Assembly (NCBI RefSeq): GCF_014204915.1
Contig: NZ_JACHMH010000001.1
Coordinates: 7,093,501 to 7,157,500, forward strand
Length of the DNA stretch: 64,000 bases
Origin: Crossiella cryophila
Lineage (GTDB): Bacteria; Actinomycetota; Actinomycetes; Mycobacteriales; Pseudonocardiaceae
Direction: 5' to 3'
In this document: positions 51,401 through 64,000 of the stretch, in pieces
Numbering within the stretch: the first letter of the stretch is position 1
Layout: each line of letters opens with the position of its first letter
Made by a program: the position numbers and the translations under genes
Notes under the pieces: model-generated
Told to the model about the DNA's origin: nothing
Database searches by the model: none
Seen by the model: the letters and a program-made list of their open reading frames with translations, nothing else

Positions 51401-54400
51401 ACTGGCCGGGGTGTTCGGATTGGGCACTGCGCAGCAGGCCCCACACTCCGGACTGCTCAATGGACACGTCCTCCCCTGGGCGGACGGCCACCGCGTCGTG
51501 GGTGATCACCATGAGTCGTTCGGTGCCAACGGAACTCAGGGCGTCCTGGACGACGGACAGGGCTTCGTCCACTGTGGACACTTCGACTGAAGTGACCGGG
51601 TCGCCGGGTTCGACGGGTTCGGGGACGGTGGCCCAGCGTTGGGTGAACAGGGAGTCGGTGGGCAGGGCGGCCGCGGTGCTGGTGAACGGGCGGGTGCGCA
51701 GGCCGTCGGCGGTGAGCACCAGTGCGCCGGTGGCGTCGGTGGCGGTCAGGGCGGTGCGGTCGGGGCCGGTCGGGGTCAGGCGGACGTGTAGTTCGCGGGC
51801 GCCACGGGCGTGCAGGCGGACGCCGGTCCACAGGAACGGCAGGCCCGATTCGGTGCCACCGGCGAGGGTGATGGCCTGGCAGGCGGCGTCCAGCAGGGCC
51901 GGGTGCAGCTCGAAACCGGTGGCAGGGAGGGTGTCAGGCAGGCTGACCTCGGCGTGCAGGTCGGCGCCGTGTCGCCAGGCCGCGCGCAGGCCCTGGAAGC
52001 CGGGGCCGTAGCGGTAGCCAGCGGCGTCGAGTTCCGGGTAGAAGCCTGCCAGGTCAACGGGTTCGGCGTCCGCCGGTGGTGTGGTGGACGACGGGGAAAC
52101 GGGGCTGGCGGTGGCGGTGAGCAGGCCGGTGGCGTGCCGGGTCCAGCCGTCGGCGCCGTGGCTGTGCACGGCGAACGGGCGGTCGCCGGACTCATCGGCG
52201 GCGTGCACGCGGACCTGGAGCCGGATCTCGTTGTCGGGCAACGGGAGTGGTGCTTCCAGGACGAGTTCGGCCACGCCTTGGCAGCCGGTCTCGTCGGCGG
52301 CACGTACGGCCAATTCGAGGAACGCGGTGCCGGGCAGCAGGCAGGTCTGCCCGATGCGGTGCTCGGCCAGCCAGGGCTGGGTGCGGGCGGAGAGCGTGCT
52401 GGTGAACACCACCTCGCCGGTGCCCGCGATCTCCTCGGCCGGGCCGAGCAGCGGGTGGGTCTGGCCGGGCCGCCGGGACGGCAGCGCGGTCGGCCAGAAC
52501 CGCTTGTGCTGGAAGGGATAGGTGGGCAACCCGACCACCCTGCCGCCGGGCAGCGCGGGCCGCCAGTCGACCTCGATGCCGCGGTTGTGCGCCTCGCCGA
52601 GGCAGCGCAGGAACCGGTCCAGGCCGCCGTCCGCGCGGCGCAGGCTGGCCAGGGTGTGCGCGGTGGTGTCGAGGGCCTCGGCGGTCTGTTGCAGGGCGGC
52701 CGCGAGCAGTGGGCGCGGGCTGATCTCCAGGAAGACGGTGTGGCCTTCGGCGAGCAGTTCCCTGCTGGCCTCGGCGAAGCGGACCGGCTGGCGCAGGTTG
52801 CGGTACCAGTACTCGGCGTCGAGTCCGGCGGTGTCCAGCCGGGCGCCGGTGACGGTGGAGTAGAAGGGAATCGCGGTGGGCGCGGGGCGGAGGTCGTCGA
52901 GTTCGGCGAGCAGGTCAGCGCGGGCCGGGGTGACCGCGGAGGTGTGCGACGCGTAGTCCATCGGCACCCGCTTGGCCGTGGGGAAGGCCGCCTGTACGGC
53001 TTCGAGTGCCTGGTTGGCACCGGCGACGACAGTCGAGGACGGTCCGTTGTAGGCGGCGATCTCCACACCGTCGAAGGAGATCTGGTCCGCGGGCGCGGGC
53101 ACGGACAGCACGCCGTGGTCGCCGGAGAGCCGTTCGGCGATGACCCGGCTGCGGCGGACCACGGCGACGGCGGCCTGTTCCAAGGTGAGTGCGCCGGCGA
53201 CGCAGGCCGCGGCGTACTCGCCGAGGGAGTGCCCGACCACCGCGGCCGGTTCCACCCCGTGCGCGCGCCACAACCTGGCCAGCGAGACCATCACCGCGAA
53301 CAGTGCGGGCTGCACCAGGTCGGCGCGGCGCAGGGCTGCCTCGTCGCCGAGCACGGCGAGCAGGTCCCAGTCGGCGACGGTGGCCATGGCGCGGGCGCAG
53401 TCGGCCATCGCCGCGGCGAACACCGGGGATTCCTCGATCAGCTCCAGTCCCATGCCCGCCCAGCTGGAACCCTGACCGGGGAAGACGAAGACCGGCTTCG
53501 CTTCCGTGCCGACCGACCGGTCGGTAAGGCCACGGGTGAGCGCGGTGAGTCCGGCGCGCAACTGCTCGCGGTCCTGACCCACGACCACCGCGCGGTGGGA
53601 CTGGTGGGTGCGGGTGGTGACCAGGGCGTGGCCGAGGTCGATCGGTTCGATGTCCTGATCCAGCAACGGCAGCAGGCGTTGTGCCTGCGCGGCCAGGGCG
53701 GCCGGGCCGCGACCGGAGAGGACCAGCGGGATCGGCCGGGACTCGACGGCCTCGCGGGCGGCGGGCGGCGGTGGCTGGTCGGCTTCCAGCAGGACGTGCG
53801 CGTTGGTGCCGGAGATACCGAAGGCGGACACCCCGGCCCGGCGGGGCGCGCCGGTGTCCGGCCAGTCGGTGTGCTCGGTGGTCAGGGCCAGGCTGCCCGC
53901 GGACCAGTCCACGTGCGGGGAGGGCTCGCTGACGTGCCTGGTGGCGGGCACGGTGCCGAAGCGCATGGCCAGCACGGTCTTGAGCACGCCCGCGATGCCC
54001 GCGGCGGCCTGGGTGTGGCCGAGGTTGGACTTGAGTGAGCCGATCAGCACCGGCCGGTCCCGGTCCTGGCCGTAGGTGGCGAGCAGGGCGTGCGCCTCGA
54101 TCGGGTCGCCGAGCGGGGTGCCGGTGCCGTGCGCCTCCACCACGTCGATGTCCGATGTGGACAGTCCGGCCGCGCTGAGGGCCTGGCGGATGACCTCCTG
54201 CTGGGCGCGGCCGTTGGGTGCGGACAGGCCGTTGGACAGACCGTCCTGGTTGACCGCGCTGCCGCGCAGCACCGCCCACACCGGGCGGCCCTGGGCGCGC
54301 GCGGTGGACAGCCGTTGCAGCACCAGCATGCCGGCGCCCTCGGCGAAGCCGGTGCCGTCGGCGTTGGCGGAGAAGGACTTGCACAGTCCGTCGGGGGCCA

Positions 54401-57400
54401 GGCCGCCCTGCCGGGAGAACTCGGCCAGCCCGGCCGGGGTGGCCATCACGGTCGCCGCCCCGGCCAGCGCCGTCGTGCACTCGCCGCCGCGCAGGGACTG
54501 GGCGGCCAGGTGCAGGGCGACCAGGCCGGAGGAGCAGGCGGTGTCCACGGTGACCGCGGGGCCTTCCAGACCGAGGGTGTAGGCGAGGCGGCCGGAGAGC
54601 ACCGATCCGGCGCTGCCCATGCCCACGTGCCCGGCGACCTCCTCGGCGCCCGCGTGGGCGAACAGCGCGTGGTAGTCCTGGCCGGTGCTGCCCAGGAACA
54701 CGCCGGTGCGGCTGCGGGACAGCGAGTCCGGGGCGATGCCCGCGTTCTCCAGTGCCTCCCAGGCGAGTTCCAGCGTCAGGCGTTGCTGCGGGTCCATGGC
54801 CAGGGCCTCGCGCGGGCTGATGCCGAAGAACTCGGCGTCGAATCCGGCGGCCTCGTGCAAGTAGGAGGCAGTGGTCACGCAGTCCGCGGGCAGCGCGTCC
54901 AGGTCCCAGCCACGATCGGCCGGGGGTGGGGTCGTGGTGTCGCGGCCGTCCAGGAGCAGTTGCCAGAGTTCCTCGGGGGTGCGCACGCCGCCGGGCAGGC
55001 GGCAGGCCAGGCCGACGATGACCACCGGGTCGTGCTCGCCTACCGACCGGACGGTTGGGACGGCAGGGCCGCCGGTGGTCTCGGTGAGGTGGGCGGCCAG
55101 GGCGGCCGGGGTGGGGTGGTCGAAGATGACCGTTGCGGGCAGGGACAGGCCGGTGGCGGCGTTGAGGCGGTTGCGGAACTCCACCGCGGTCACCGAGTCG
55201 AAGCCCAGTTCGCGGAACGGCCGGGACACCTCGATCCGGGTGCCGGAGTCGTGCCCGAGCACGGCCGCGACCTGGGCGCGCACCACGGTGAGCGGGTCGG
55301 CGGCCAGGGCGGGCGCGGGCTGGGTCGCGGGGATGGCGGCGACCTCGGGGATCTCGGTGAGGGCCGGGTTGGGGCGCACGGCGGTGAGCGCGGTGTAGTA
55401 GCGGTCCCACTCGATCTCGGCCAGCACCAGCGTGGTGTCGCCCTGTTCGACGGCGGTGCGCATGGCGGCGAGCGCCTCGGCCGGGTCCATCTCGGGCACG
55501 CCGTGCCTGCGCGCGGTCTCCCCGCGCTGACCGGTGCCCATCCCGCCGCCGCCCCAGACTCCCCAGGCGATGGCGGTGGCGGGCAGGCCGAGGGCGTGGC
55601 GGCGGTGCGCGAGGGCGTCCAGGTAGGCGTTCGCCGGGGCGTAGCTGCCCTGGCCGGGTGCGCCGATGGTGCCTGCGAGGGAGGAGAACAGGATGAACGC
55701 GTCCAGGTCCAGGTGCGCGGTCAGCTCATGCAGGTGTTGCGCGCCAACGGATTTCACCGCGAGCACGCGTCGCAGGTGGTCGGGGGTGAGGGTGGTCAGT
55801 GCGGTGTCGTCCAGGACGGCGGCGGTGTGCACCACCGTGCGCAGGCCGGGGTGGGCCGCGATGACCTCGGCCAGTGCGGCGCGGTCGGACACATCGCAGG
55901 CCAGCACGGTGACGGTGGCGCCGAGGGCGGTGATCTCCGCGGTGAGTTCGGTGGCCGCGGCCGGGCCGCGGCGGTTGAGCAGCACCAGGTGTTCGGCGCC
56001 CTCGGCGGCCAGCCAGCGGGCGACCTGGCTGCCCAGTCCACCGGTGCCGCCGGTGATCAATGAGGTGCCGCGCACCTGCCAGCCGGTGTGCCGTTCGGGG
56101 CGGGCCGGGGCGCGGCGCAACCGCCTGCCGTGCGCGCCCGCGCGGTCGATGCGCACCTGGTCCTCGTGATTCGCACCGGCCAGCACCGCGGCCAGCCGGG
56201 TGCCCTCGGCCTCGCCGAGCGGGCCGGCCAGGTCGATCAGGCCGCCCCAGCACTCCGGGGTCTCGAAGGCGGCAACCCGGCCGAAGCCCCAGGTGAGCGC
56301 CTGGGTTTCGGAGGTGGTGGCGGCGCGGGTGAGGCACCACAGCGGGGTCCGGGTGCCGGTGAGCTGGTGCAGCAGGCGCAGGGTGCGGGTGAATCCGCTG
56401 GGCACGCCGGGGAAGCCGGGTTCGGGGGTCTCGTCGTGACCGAGCAGCGCGAGCACACCCGAGTACCCGGCCAGGGCGGCCGGGTCGACCTCGGCGCTGG
56501 TGCGCAGCAGTGGGCGGGCGCCGTGACGGCGCAGGGCGGTCAGCACGCTGTCGGAGTAGTCGTCGGGGGCTTCGGTGACGACCAGCCAGTCGCCGGTGAG
56601 CACCGGATCCGGGTTGAGGCGTAGCGGGGTCCAGCCCACCTGGTAGCGCAGCCTGTCAAGGGGCGCGTTCCGCGTCTCTACCGACCGGTCGGTAGGGCGA
56701 ACCCAATGGTGGGCGCGCTGGAACGGGTAGGTGGGCAGGTCGATCACCTGGGCCGGGGCCAGCGCCGGGGTCCAGTCCACCGGCAGTCCGGCGGTCTGCG
56801 CGGCGGCGAGTGCGGTGAGCCAGCGGTGCGTGCCGCCGTGCTCGCGGCGCAGGGTGTCCAGCACCCCGCCCGCCTCGATCACCGCGGTGAGCACCGGGTG
56901 CGGGCTGATCTCCAGGAAGGTGACCGGGCCGTCGGCGGCCACCGCGCGGGTGGCCGCCTCGAAGCGCACGGTCTGGCGGAGGTTGCGGTACCAGTAGTCG
57001 GCGTCCATGGTCGCGGTGTCGATGCGGGCCGCCTCGACCGTGGAGTAGAGCGGGATGTCGCTGCCACGCGGGCGGATCGTGGCCAGTGCGGCCAGGAGTT
57101 CTTCGCGCAGCACGGCGACGTCGGGGCCGTGTGAGGCGTAGTCGACGTCGATCCGCTTGGCGTCGGGGAAGGCGGCCAGCACCGCGTCCAGGGCCTCGGT
57201 CTGTCCACATACGACGGTGGAGCGGGGTCCGTTGACCGCGGCCACGGTGACCCCTGGCAGGTCGAGTCGTTCGGCTGGCACGGGCACCGAGACCATGCCG
57301 CCGCCGCGACCGGCGAGCACCCCGGCGATCAGTCTGCTGCGCGCGACCACCACCAATGCGCCCTCGGCCAGGGAGAGCGCGCCGACCGCGCAGGCGGCGG

Positions 57401-59324
57401 CGATCTCACCCTGGGAGTGCCCGATGACGGCGGCGGGCCAGAGGCCGTGCGCCTGCCAGAGCCGGGCCAGCGACACCATGATCGCCCACAGCGCGGGCTG
57501 CACCACCTCGACCCGGTCCAGCGCGGACTGCTCGGCCAGCACCCGGCGCAGCGACCAGTCCACGTGCGCGGACAGCGCCTGCTCGCAGTCGGCCATGGCC
57601 GCGGCGAACTCCGGCGACTCCGCCCACAGCCGCAACCCCATGCCGAGCCACTGCGAGCCCTGGCCGGGGAAGACGAACACCACCCGGTCCGCCGCACCGA
57701 CCGGCGGCACCGGGGTGTCCCCCACTGCCAGCGCACGCAGTCCGTCCAGGGCCTCGGCTCGGGTGGCGGCGGGCAGCACCGCGCGGTGCGGGAAGCGGGC
57801 CCGGGTGGTGGCCAGGGTCAGCGCCACGTCGGCCAGGTGCTCGTCGTGGTCAAGGAGGTGCGTGTGCAGCCGGTTGGCCTGGGCGCGCACCGCGGCCTCG
57901 GTGCGGCCGGAGAGCAGCAGCGGCACCGTCCCGCACTCCCCCGACTGCTCGGTCGGTTCGGGTGTGACGGATTCCAGGATCACGTGCGCGTTGGTGCCGG
58001 AGATGCCGAAGGAGGACACCCCGGCGCGGCGCGGCCGGTCGTGTTCGGGCCACGGCCGGGACTCAGTGAGCAGCCGGACCGCGCCGGTGTCCCAGTCCAC
58101 GTGCCGGGACGGGCGGTCCACGTGCAGGGTGGCGGGCAGCCGGCGGGCCTGCAGGGCCAGCACCATCTTGAGCACGCCGACCAGTCCGGCGGCGGCCTGG
58201 GTGTGGCCGAGGTTGGACTTCACCGAGCCCAGCCACAGCGGTTCGGCCCGGTCCCGGCCGTAGGTGGCCAGCAGCGCGTCCGCCTCGATCGGATCGCCGA
58301 GGGTGGTGCCGGTGCCGTGCGCCTCCACCGCGTCGATGTCCGATGTGGACAGTCCGGCATCGGCGAGGGCACGGCGGATCACGTCCTCCTGGGCCGCGCC
58401 GTTGGGTGCGGACAGGCCGTTGGAGGCGCCGTCGGAGTTGATCGCCGAGCCGCGCAGCACCGCGAGCACCCGGCGTCCCTGGCGGCGGGCCTCGGACAGG
58501 CGCATCACCAGCACGGCGGCCACGCCCTCGCCGAAGTTGGTGCCGTCGGCGGCGTCGGCGAAAGGCTTGCACCGGCCGTCCCCGGCCAGCCCGCCCTGCT
58601 TGGCGAACTCGACGAACCCGTGCGGCGCGGACAGCACCGACACCCCGGCGACCAGCGCGGCCGTGCACTCGTCCTTGCGCAGTGCCTGGGCGGCCAGGTG
58701 CAGGGCGACCAGGGAGGAGGAGCAGGCGGTGTCCACGGTGACCGCGGGTCCGCGCAGCCCGAAGGTGTAGGCCAGGCGGCCGGAGGCGACGCTGGGCGCG
58801 GTGCCGGTGGCGATGTAGCCCTCGGCGGCGGCCGGGTTGTCCAGCAGCCGGATCAGGTAGTCGCCGGGTCCGGAGCCGACGAACACGCCGATCCGCTGTT
58901 CCCGCACCGAATCCGGGGCGTGCCCGGCCCGTTCGAGGACCTCCCAGGCGGCTTCCAGGAGCAGCCGCTGCTGCGGGTCCATCGCGGTGGCCTCACGCGG
59001 GGAGATACCGAACAGGTCGGCGTCGAAACCACCGACGTCCGGCACGAAGTAGGCGTCGGTGGCGAAGGGCCGCAACGCTTCCAGGTCCCAGCCGCGGTCG
59101 CCGGGGAACGGGGTGCGCGCGTCGGCGCCGCTGTCCACCTGCTGCCACAACTGTTCCGGGGTGTCCACGCCGCCGGGCAGGCGGCAGCTCATGGCCACCA
59201 CGGCGATGGGTTCGGTGGCGGCATCGGTGAGGGCCCGGTTGCGTTCGCGCAGCCGCTCGGTTTCCTTGACCGAGGACCGCAGTGCGTCGACGAGGCGGTC
59301 TGGGGAGACGGTCATGTCGGTCAT
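48489..59324 (-). CDS. Type I modular PKS: KS-AT-KR-ACP / KS-AT-DH-ER-KR-ACP-TE
   Basis: The protein has 3611 residues. It starts with a coiled-coil docking segment ([20 protein letters not shown]). Module one: KS (from about 38; TACSSS, EAHGTGT, SNLGHT), AT (GHSQGE about 634, YASH about 729), KR (GGTGGLG about 1088, VLDD about 1170, B-type), ACP (LGFDSV about 1371). Module two: KS (from about 1431, TACSSG), AT (GHSLGE about 2028, YASH about 2121), DH ([11 protein letters not shown] about 2321, DAACQ later), ER ([12 protein letters not shown] about 2826), KR (about 3006, LDD about 3095), ACP (LGLDSLT about 3293) and TE (GYSSGG about 3471). YASH predicts methylmalonyl-CoA for both. The TE shows that the chain is released here by hydrolysis or macrolactonisation. 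The start overlaps the previous stop (ATGA). Confidence 0.95.
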   Translation of the reverse strand: MTDMTVSPDRLVDALRSSVKETERLRERNRALTDAATEPIAVVAMSCRLPGGVDTPEQLWQQVDSGADARTPFPGDRGWDLEALRPFATDAYFVPDVGGFDADLFGISPREATAMDPQQRLLLEAAWEVLERAGHAPDSVREQRIGVFVGSGPGDYLIRLLDNPAAAEGYIATGTAPSVASGRLAYTFGLRGPAVTVDTACSSSLVALHLAAQALRKDECTAALVAGVSVLSAPHGFVEFAKQGGLAGDGRCKPFADAADGTNFGEGVAAVLVMRLSEARRQGRRVLAVLRGSAINSDGASNGLSAPNGAAQEDVIRRALADAGLSTSDIDAVEAHGTGTTLGDPIEADALLATYGRDRAEPLWLGSVKSNLGHTQAAAGLVGVLKMVLALQARRLPATLHVDRPSRHVDWDTGAVRLLTESRPWPEHDRPRRAGVSSFGISGTNAHVILESVTPEPTEQSGECGTVPLLLSGRTEAAVRAQANRLHTHLLDHDEHLADVALTLATTRARFPHRAVLPAATRAEALDGLRALAVGDTPVPPVGAADRVVFVFPGQGSQWLGMGLRLWAESPEFAAAMADCEQALSAHVDWSLRRVLAEQSALDRVEVVQPALWAIMVSLARLWQAHGLWPAAVIGHSQGEIAAACAVGALSLAEGALVVVARSRLIAGVLAGRGGGMVSVPVPAERLDLPGVTVAAVNGPRSTVVCGQTEALDAVLAAFPDAKRIDVDYASHGPDVAVLREELLAALATIRPRGSDIPLYSTVEAARIDTATMDADYWYRNLRQTVRFEAATRAVAADGPVTFLEISPHPVLTAVIEAGGVLDTLRREHGGTHRWLTALAAAQTAGLPVDWTPALAPAQVIDLPTYPFQRAHHWVRPTDRSVETRNAPLDRLRYQVGWTPLRLNPDPVLTGDWLVVTEAPDDYSDSVLTALRRHGARPLLRTSAEVDPAALAGYSGVLALLGHDETPEPGFPGVPSGFTRTLRLLHQLTGTRTPLWCLTRAATTSETQALTWGFGRVAAFETPECWGGLIDLAGPLGEAEGTRLAAVLAGANHEDQVRIDRAGAHGRRLRRAPARPERHTGWQVRGTSLITGGTGGLGSQVARWLAAEGAEHLVLLNRRGPAAATELTAEITALGATVTVLACDVSDRAALAEVIAAHPGLRTVVHTAAVLDDTALTTLTPDHLRRVLAVKSVGAQHLHELTAHLDLDAFILFSSLAGTIGAPGQGSYAPANAYLDALAHRRHALGLPATAIAWGVWGGGGMGTGQRGETARRHGVPEMDPAEALAAMRTAVEQGDTTLVLAEIEWDRYYTALTAVRPNPALTEIPEVAAIPATQPAPALAADPLTVVRAQVAAVLGHDSGTRIEVSRPFRELGFDSVTAVEFRNRLNAATGLSLPATVIFDHPTPAALAAHLTETTGGPAVPTVRSVGEHDPVVIVGLACRLPGGVRTPEELWQLLLDGRDTTTPPPADRGWDLDALPADCVTTASYLHEAAGFDAEFFGISPREALAMDPQQRLTLELAWEALENAGIAPDSLSRSRTGVFLGSTGQDYHALFAHAGAEEVAGHVGMGSAGSVLSGRLAYTLGLEGPAVTVDTACSSGLVALHLAAQSLRGGECTTALAGAATVMATPAGLAEFSRQGGLAPDGLCKSFSANADGTGFAEGAGMLVLQRLSTARAQGRPVWAVLRGSAVNQDGLSNGLSAPNGRAQQEVIRQALSAAGLSTSDIDVVEAHGTGTPLGDPIEAHALLATYGQDRDRPVLIGSLKSNLGHTQAAAGIAGVLKTVLAMRFGTVPATRHVSEPSPHVDWSAGSLALTTEHTDWPDTGAPRRAGVSAFGISGTNAHVLLEADQPPPPAAREAVESRPIPLVLSGRGPAALAAQAQRLLPLLDQDIEPIDLGHALVTTRTHQSHRAVVVGQDREQLRAGLTALTRGLTDRSVGTEAKPVFVFPGQGSSWAGMGLELIEESPVFAAAMADCARAMATVADWDLLAVLGDEAALRRADLVQPALFAVMVSLARLWRAHGVEPAAVVGHSLGEYAAACVAGALTLEQAAVAVVRRSRVIAERLSGDHGVLSVPAPADQISFDGVEIAAYNGPSSTVVAGANQALEAVQAAFPTAKRVPMDYASHTSAVTPARADLLAELDDLRPAPTAIPFYSTVTGARLDTAGLDAEYWYRNLRQPVRFAEASRELLAEGHTVFLEISPRPLLAAALQQTAEALDTTAHTLASLRRADGGLDRFLRCLGEAHNRGIEVDWRPALPGGRVVGLPTYPFQHKRFWPTALPSRRPGQTHPLLGPAEEIAGTGEVVFTSTLSARTQPWLAEHRIGQTCLLPGTAFLELAVRAADETGCQGVAELVLEAPLPLPDNEIRLQVRVHAADESGDRPFAVHSHGADGWTRHATGLLTATASPVSPSSTTPPADAEPVDLAGFYPELDAAGYRYGPGFQGLRAAWRHGADLHAEVSLPDTLPATGFELHPALLDAACQAITLAGGTESGLPFLWTGVRLHARGARELHVRLTPTGPDRTALTATDATGALVLTADGLRTRPFTSTAAALPTDSLFTQRWATVPEPVEPGDPVTSVEVSTVDEALSVVQDALSSVGTERLMVITHDAVAVRPGEDVSIEQSGVWGLLRSAQSEHPGQFILLDTNRPLAATELSTLAATGEPQLALRGNDYLAPRLTRRPPALTPPIEPWLLTGSTTGSLDELTLTSIPTEPLAEGQVRIGVRAAGVNFKDVLIALGMVPGDLTRLGVEAAGVVLETGSGVRDLQPGDRVFGMVTGAFGPETVTDHRLLARMPADWDFVRAASVPAVFLTAYYALHDLLELKPGQRILVHSGAGGVGMAAIQLARRLGAEVYATASPGKQDAVAALGVDRDHLASSRTLDFADAFAGSELDAVLNSLAGEFVDASLRLLRPGGRFAEMGKTDLRANPPAEVGYLPFDLSDAGPERIGEMLRELLDLFATGELTPLPITTWDLRRAPDAFRYLSQAKHIGKVVLTVPRALDPDGTVLITGGTGGLGAALARHLVHQHGVRSLLLAGRRGPDAPGAAELQAELSAAGARVAITATDTTDPDQVRALLAAVPAEHPLTAVVHAAGVLDDGVLADLTPARLAKVIAPKAEAARLLHELTADLDLAAFVLFSSAAGVFGAAGQGNYAAANAMLDALAQHRHAHGLPAVAIAWGLWDLPSAMTAGIDRTRLTRSGLLPLTESQGLALFDALVTAPDPQVMAARLHLPAFQPTPPRLLSALVRGTRRTASTATPPSTEEGLLTLVRSTAAEVLGHTGPEEVAPDALFTQLGLDSLTAVELRNRLGAATAQRLSTTIAFDHPTPRALARHLLGTPTAAEPAPAPVTDLVAQLCLNAINDGDGARGFDLLRTVARNRPRFHTDPGTPAITPLSTGPAPTRLICLTPLVPLAGAHSYARFAAGFDGAHPIDVLTTPGFLDDEPLAASAEVLTQVQADRIEKHTDGPFSLIGYSSGGLLALRLAELLLARGAALESVVLLDTYLPPADRMPEFVTALMAGMTQRTDLIRDLTGTGLSAMAWNCDLFAEFTPAALPVPVLSVRAEVPLIAGAIADVAPGSLSRTTAGDHYTLMEEHAPATANLVREWLMR

Positions 59325-62300
59325 CCTTCGGTGCTGGCGGAACCGGCTGCGCCCAGCGCGAAGGACACCAGCCCTTCCACGTCGAGGTCGTCGATGGCGT
59401 CATCGGCCAGGCCACGCCCGGACTCGGCCGGTTCCGGTGCGGGCACTGGTTCGGGCTCGGCGGTGGGGAACAGGTCGGCGGCGAGCTTGCGGGCCAGCGC
59501 CTCCGGGCTGGGGTGGCTGAACACGGCGGTGGCCGGCAGGCGCAGGCCGGTGGCGGCGTTGAGGCGGTTGCGCAGTTCCACCGAGCTGAGCGAGTCGAAG
59601 CCGATCTCGGTGAAGGCACGCACCGGGTTCACCGCGTCCGCGCCGCCGTGTCCGAGCACCGCGGCGGTGTGCGCGCGGACCAGGTCGGTGAGCACCCGCA
59701 GCCGGTCCGGTTCCGGCACCTCGGCGAGCCGGGCCGCGCTGGCGGTCTCGGTCACCGGGGCCTGCGCCACCACCCGGCGCACCCGGCGGCGGATCACGTT
59801 GCGCCACAACGGCGGCAGCTCCTGCTCACCGGTCAGGTCCAGGTCGATGGGCAGCAGCAGTGCCTCGTCCCGCGCACCGGCGGCGTCGAACAGGCCCAGT
59901 GCGGTGCCGGTGGCGAGTGCGCGCACGCCGGAGCGGGCGATGCGGGCCCGGTCGGTCTCCGACAGGGTCGCGGTCAGTTCGCTGGTCTCCGCCCACAGTC
60001 CCCAGGCCAGGGACTGCGCGGGCAGGCCGTCGGCGGTCCGGCGCTGGGCGAGGGCGTCCAGGAAGGAGTTGGCCGCGGCGTAGTTGGCCTGCCCGGCGTT
60101 GCCGGTGACCCCGGCAGCCGAGGAGAACAGCACGAACGCGGCCAGGTCGGCATCCCGGGTCAGCTCATCGAGCACCGCGGCGCCCTCGACCTTGGGCCGG
60201 AACACGGTGTCGAGGTCGGCCTCGGTGAGGGAACCGACCAGTCGGTCGGCGAGCGCGCCCGCGGCGTGCACGACCGCGGTCAGCGGACGCCGGAGGCCCG
60301 CCAGCACAGCGGCCACCGCGGCCCGGTCGGCGACATCGCAGGCCGCCACGGTCACTGTTTCCGCGCCGAGTGCACGCAGTTCCTCGACCAGTTCCGGTGC
60401 CGCGCCGCGGCGGCTGAGCAGCAGCAGGTGCCGGACGCCGCGCGCGGTCACCAGGTGGCAGGCCAGGATCCGGCCCAGGGTGCCGGAGCCGCCGGTGAGC
60501 AGCACGGTGCCCTCGGGATCCCAGACGCGGGCCGTGGTGAGCACCACCTTGCCGATGTGCTTGGCCTGGCTGACATGTCGCAGTGCCTCGGTGGCGCGGC
60601 GGGCGTCCCAGGCGCGCACCGGCAGCGGTGCCAGTTCCCCGGTGGCGAACAGCTTGCCGAGCAGGGCGAACATCTCCTCGATCCGGTCCGCCCCGGCGTC
60701 GAGCAGGTCGAAGGCCCGGTAGCGCACGTGCGGATGCGCGGCGGCCACGGTCCCGGGGTCGCGGATGTCGGTCTTGCCCATCTCCAGGAACCGGCCGCCG
60801 TCGGCGGTCAGCCGCAGCGAGGCGTCCACGTACTCCCCTGCCAGGGAGTTGAGCACCACGTCGACGCCCTTGGCGGCCTGGAAGCGGAAGACGCGTTCGA
60901 AGGCGGTGTTGCGGGAGGAGGCGATCCGGTCCACGGCCACCCCGGCGGCGGTGAGCGCGCCGTGCTTGGCCGGGCTGGCGGTGCCGAACACCTCGGCGCC
61001 GAGGTGGCGGGCGATGCGCACCGCGGCCATGCCGACCCCGCCGGCGGCGGCGTGCACCAGCACCTTCTCCCCCGCGCGCAGACCGGCCAGGTCGACCAGG
61101 CCGTAGTAGGCGGTGAGGTAGGCCACCGGCGCGGCCGCGCCCTGGGCGAAGGTCCAGCCGGCGGGCAGCGGGGCCAGTGCGCGGTGGTCGGCGAGCGCGA
61201 CCGGTCCGGCATAGGCGCCGGTCACCAGGCCCATCACCCGGTCCCCGACGGCGAACCGGGTGACCCCGGGGCCGATCTCGGTGACCACGCCCGCCGCTTC
61301 GCCGCCTACCGGCCGGTCGGTAGGCGGTACCACGTCCAGGGCGACCAGCACCTCGCGGAAGTTCACCCCGGTGGCGCGCACGGACAACCGCACCTGTCCG
61401 GCGGCGAGTGGGGCAAGCACCTCGGGTGCGGGCACCGGGGTCAGTTCGTCCAGGGTGCTCGCGGTGGCCAGGTCGATGCTCCAGGCCGGCAGGTCGGGCG
61501 GGGTGAGCGCGGGCGCCGGGTCGTGCTCGGCCAGCCGGGGCGCGAGCAGCCGGGTGCCACGCACCGCCACCACCGGCTCCTCCGGGCGGAAGGCGGTGGG
61601 CGGCAACGTGCGTGGGTCGGCGTCCGGGTCCAGGTCGATGATCAGGAACCGTCCGGGGTGCTCGCTCTGCGCACTGCGTACGAAGCCGAGCGCGGCCGCG
61701 GCGGCCGGGTCGGGGCCGCCGCGCTGACCGGCCGGGCAGGCGCCGGTGGTGACGAAGACCAGAGTGGCCTTGGCGAAACGCTCCTCGGCCAGCCAGTCCT
61801 GCACCGCCTTGCGCACCCGCTGGGTCAGTGCCAGGGCGTCCCTGGCCGGGTTCCCGATGCGGGGCACCAGGTTCAGCAGCACGTACTCCGGCGCGGTCGG
61901 CGCGCCGAGTTCGGCGGCCAGCGAGCCCAGACCGGCGTACCGGTCGGCGTCGAGCACGTCGAAGGGGCTCAGTTCGGATTCCAGGCTGCCGGGCAGCACC
62001 GCCACCCTGGGCTCGGGCCGCACCGTGTCAGACAGCTCGGTCCAGTCGTGGCGGAGCAGCTTGCCGGTGGCCGCGCGGTGGGTGGCCACCGGGACGCCGT
62101 CGGCGACCATCCGGGTGGCGAACTCGCCGATGTCCAGCACCGGCTCACCGACCGGGTCGGTGGCCAGCAGGCTCACGCTGCTCTCCCCCAGCCGCCGCAG
62201 CCGCACCCGCAGCGAGCGCGCGCCGGTGGCCGAGACGGTGAGGTCCTGCCAGGTGAACGGCAGGAAGGTCTGTCCTTCGGCGAGGCTGCCGTGCGCCATC

Positions 62301-64000
62301 ACCTGCAACGCGCCGTCCAGCAGTGCCGGGTGCAGCACGAACGGCTCGCTGGGCGCGGCATCGGCCAGGCTGATCTCGGCGTAGCGGTCCGCGCCGTCCA
62401 CCCAGATCCGGCGCACGCCCTGGAACAGCGGGCCGTAGACCAGGCCGTCTGAGGCCAGCAGCTCGTAGAAGTCGGCGGTGTCCGCCTCGACCGCACCGGG
62501 CGGTGGCCAGGTGTCCCAGCCGGGCTGGGCCGGGGCGGGCTCCGCGGCCAGCACGGCGGTGGCGTGCAGCACCCAGCCGCCCCTGCTGCCCTCGGGCCGG
62601 GAGCGCACCGAGACCTGGCGGGTGGTGCTGACGTTGACCTGCACGTCAACACGTTCCGCGCCCTCGAACACCAGCGGGGTGTGCAGGGTCAGCTCGGCAA
62701 CGCGGCCGCAGCCGGTCTCCGCCGCGGCCCGCAGCGCCATCTCGACGAATCCCGCGCCGGGGAACATGATCGCGCCGAGCACGGCGTGATCGGCCAGCCA
62801 CGGGTGGGTGGTCAGCGAGAGTGAGCCGGTGAGCAGCAGGTCACCGGTCTCGGCCTGTTCCAGCACCCCATCCAGGAGCCCGCAGCCGGGGTCGGCGTCC
62901 GCGTTGGTGAGCCAGTAGCGCTCACGCTGGAACGGGTAGGTGGGCAGGTCGACGAACACCGGCGAGCGGTCAGTCCACAGTGGACTGAAGTCGACGCTCG
63001 CGCCGCCGGTGAACGCGGTGCCCAGTGCGCGCAGGAACTGTTCTGGCCCACCGGCCTGGCGGCGCAGGGTGCCGGTGGTGGTGGCCGGGACACCCAGCTC
63101 GGCCAGCAGGTCGGCCACCCCTGGGGTGATCACGGGGTGGCTGCTGACCTCGACGAAGGTGTCGAAGCCCTGTTCGGCGAGTCCGCGCACGGCGTGGTCG
63201 AGGCGGACCGGCTCACGCAGGTTGCGCAGCCAGTACTCGCCGTCCAGTGCGGTGCCGGGCAGGTAGCCGCCGGAAACGGTGGAGTAGAACGGGATCGTCG
63301 TCGCGCCGGGTTTCAGGTCGGCCAGCGCGGCCCGCAGATCCGTGGCGAGCAGGTCGACCTGGGCGGAGTGCGAGGCGTAGTCGACCTCGATCCGGCGGGC
63401 CTGCACGCCTGCGCGGTCGCAGTGCGCGAGCAGTTCGTCCAGGCCGGGGACCGCGCCGGAGACGACCACGGATTCCGGGCCGTTGACCGCCGCGACCGAC
63501 AGTCCGGAGCCGAGGCCGGTCAGCAGCGTGTCCACCTCGGCGGCGGGCAGGGACACCGAGACCATGCCGCCGAGTCCGGCGAGCTTGTCCGCGATGAGCC
63601 GGGAGCGCAGGCACACCACCCTGGCGGCCTCGGTCAGGGTGAGCGCACCGGCGATGTGCGCGGCCACGATCTCACCCTGGGAGTGCCCGACCACGACCGC
63701 GGGTTCGACGCCGTAGGCCTGCCACAGCCGGGTCAGCGACACCATCACCGCGAACAGCGCCGGTTGCACGACGTCCACCCGGCGCAGTGCCTCGGCGTCG
63801 GCGAGCACCTCGAGCAGCGACCAGTCGACCAGCCCGGCGAAGGCGTCCGCGCACGCGTGCAGCGACTCGGCGAAAATGGGCTCTGCCAACAGGTCCACGG
63901 CCATACCCGCCCACTGCGCGCCCTGACCGGGGTAGACGAACACGGCTTCGTGCGGGCCGCTGCGGGTGGTGCCGGTGATCAGCGCACTGCTGGGCTGGTC
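59321..64000 (-). CDS. Type I modular PKS, 3' part: AT-DH-ER-KR-ACP (5' end outside window)
   Basis: About 1559 residues are visible; the frame runs off the right edge, where the KS is expected. [12 protein letters not shown] near 63930, GHSQGE near 63690, YASH near 63380 (methylmalonyl type). [13 protein letters not shown] near 62780 and [22 protein letters not shown] near 61055. KR: GGSGTLG near 60500, catalytic Tyr in GQANYAAAN; the B-type LDD position reads [15 protein letters not shown] near 59600. The C-terminal tail ([17 protein letters not shown]) looks like a docking segment for the next protein, whose start overlaps this stop. A fully reducing module would leave a methyl-branched methylene unit. 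Confidence 0.94.
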   Translation of the reverse strand, partial: DQPSSALITGTTRSGPHEAVFVYPGQGAQWAGMAVDLLAEPIFAESLHACADAFAGLVDWSLLEVLADAEALRRVDVVQPALFAVMVSLTRLWQAYGVEPAVVVGHSQGEIVAAHIAGALTLTEAARVVCLRSRLIADKLAGLGGMVSVSLPAAEVDTLLTGLGSGLSVAAVNGPESVVVSGAVPGLDELLAHCDRAGVQARRIEVDYASHSAQVDLLATDLRAALADLKPGATTIPFYSTVSGGYLPGTALDGEYWLRNLREPVRLDHAVRGLAEQGFDTFVEVSSHPVITPGVADLLAELGVPATTTGTLRRQAGGPEQFLRALGTAFTGGASVDFSPLWTDRSPVFVDLPTYPFQRERYWLTNADADPGCGLLDGVLEQAETGDLLLTGSLSLTTHPWLADHAVLGAIMFPGAGFVEMALRAAAETGCGRVAELTLHTPLVFEGAERVDVQVNVSTTRQVSVRSRPEGSRGGWVLHATAVLAAEPAPAQPGWDTWPPPGAVEADTADFYELLASDGLVYGPLFQGVRRIWVDGADRYAEISLADAAPSEPFVLHPALLDGALQVMAHGSLAEGQTFLPFTWQDLTVSATGARSLRVRLRRLGESSVSLLATDPVGEPVLDIGEFATRMVADGVPVATHRAATGKLLRHDWTELSDTVRPEPRVAVLPGSLESELSPFDVLDADRYAGLGSLAAELGAPTAPEYVLLNLVPRIGNPARDALALTQRVRKAVQDWLAEERFAKATLVFVTTGACPAGQRGGPDPAAAAALGFVRSAQSEHPGRFLIIDLDPDADPRTLPPTAFRPEEPVVAVRGTRLLAPRLAEHDPAPALTPPDLPAWSIDLATASTLDELTPVPAPEVLAPLAAGQVRLSVRATGVNFREVLVALDVVPPTDRPVGGEAAGVVTEIGPGVTRFAVGDRVMGLVTGAYAGPVALADHRALAPLPAGWTFAQGAAAPVAYLTAYYGLVDLAGLRAGEKVLVHAAAGGVGMAAVRIARHLGAEVFGTASPAKHGALTAAGVAVDRIASSRNTAFERVFRFQAAKGVDVVLNSLAGEYVDASLRLTADGGRFLEMGKTDIRDPGTVAAAHPHVRYRAFDLLDAGADRIEEMFALLGKLFATGELAPLPVRAWDARRATEALRHVSQAKHIGKVVLTTARVWDPEGTVLLTGGSGTLGRILACHLVTARGVRHLLLLSRRGAAPELVEELRALGAETVTVAACDVADRAAVAAVLAGLRRPLTAVVHAAGALADRLVGSLTEADLDTVFRPKVEGAAVLDELTRDADLAAFVLFSSAAGVTGNAGQANYAAANSFLDALAQRRTADGLPAQSLAWGLWAETSELTATLSETDRARIARSGVRALATGTALGLFDAAGARDEALLLPIDLDLTGEQELPPLWRNVIRRRVRRVVAQAPVTETASAARLAEVPEPDRLRVLTDLVRAHTAAVLGHGGADAVNPVRAFTEIGFDSLSSVELRNRLNAATGLRLPATAVFSHPSPEALARKLAADLFPTAEPEPVPAPEPAESGRGLADDAIDDLDVEGLVSFALGAAGSASTEG

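Noticed and set aside
59282-62452. 1056-residue open frame on the + strand
   Set aside because: Antisense to well-defined PKS domains; low-complexity Gln/Gly/Arg product.
1-64000. tRNA, rRNA or riboswitch genes
   Set aside because: None recognised by reading intergenic regions; a covariance-model search was not possible, so small RNAs cannot be excluded.

Overview
High-GC actinomycete chromosome, most likely a member of the Pseudonocardiales or a relative. The signs are strong third-position GC skew, GTG and TTG starts, DmdR/IdeR-type iron boxes, CGNR, WYL and XRE regulators typical of actinomycetes, and a large modular type I PKS. The exact genus cannot be read from the sequence.

Layout. 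0-5.4 kb: mixed genes (LuxR-type regulator, secreted metzincin-like protease, PAAR protein, GNAT, and a sugar-type ABC binding protein plus permease with no ATPase beside it). 5.4-21.9 kb: an iron-regulated catecholate siderophore region. dhbA, dhbE, a stand-alone isochorismatase and a separate aryl carrier protein lie behind tandem iron boxes. An enterochelin-esterase-like gene, an NRPS, an IucB-like acetyltransferase and an MFS exporter also carry iron boxes. The NRPS has the parts of a DhbF-type C-A-T-C-A-T-TE enzyme, but it is cut inside its first adenylation domain. The C-A(N-terminal) part is on the + strand at 17.3-19.4 kb and the A(C-terminal)-T-C-A-T-TE part is on the - strand at 11.0-15.9 kb. 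Flipping about 3.5 kb (roughly 15.92-19.45 kb) would restore one continuous esterase-NRPS operon. The C-terminal part also carries a pentapeptide-type repeat insertion inside the adenylation domain.

21.8-28.8 kb: housekeeping and accessory genes (CGNR regulator and EamA transporter, beta-carbonic anhydrase with SulP transporter, DUF4342, methyltransferase, GntR regulator). 28.8-33.4 kb: a gene graveyard with fragments of an alpha/beta hydrolase, a catechol 2,3-dioxygenase, a response regulator, a CPBP protease, a second hydrolase and an SRPBCC protein. One intact secreted RTX-like protein sits in the middle. 33.4-38.4 kb: TetR/FAD monooxygenase/DUF3159, WYL regulator/dienelactone hydrolase, and a secreted GH16 glucanase with a CebR-like operator.

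38.4-44.7 kb: a three-gene aromatic catabolic operon (hydroxylase, FAH-family hydrolase, extradiol dioxygenase) and a TetR gene. The same 15-bp site lies in front of both, and 2 kb of mobile-element debris (Tn3-type and IS-type transposase remnants) now separates them. 44.7-48.4 kb: a large secreted GH78 alpha-rhamnosidase behind a perfect LacI-type palindrome. 48.5-64 kb: the end of a type I modular PKS on the - strand. Three modules are visible (AT-DH-ER-KR-ACP with its 5' part outside the window, then KS-AT-KR-ACP and KS-AT-DH-ER-KR-ACP-TE), and all three ATs carry the methylmalonyl-type YASH motif. Upstream modules continue past the right edge.

Genes that would complete the siderophore pathway but are not seen here: isochorismate synthase, an MbtH-like protein, a phosphopantetheinyl transferase and a siderophore uptake ABC system.
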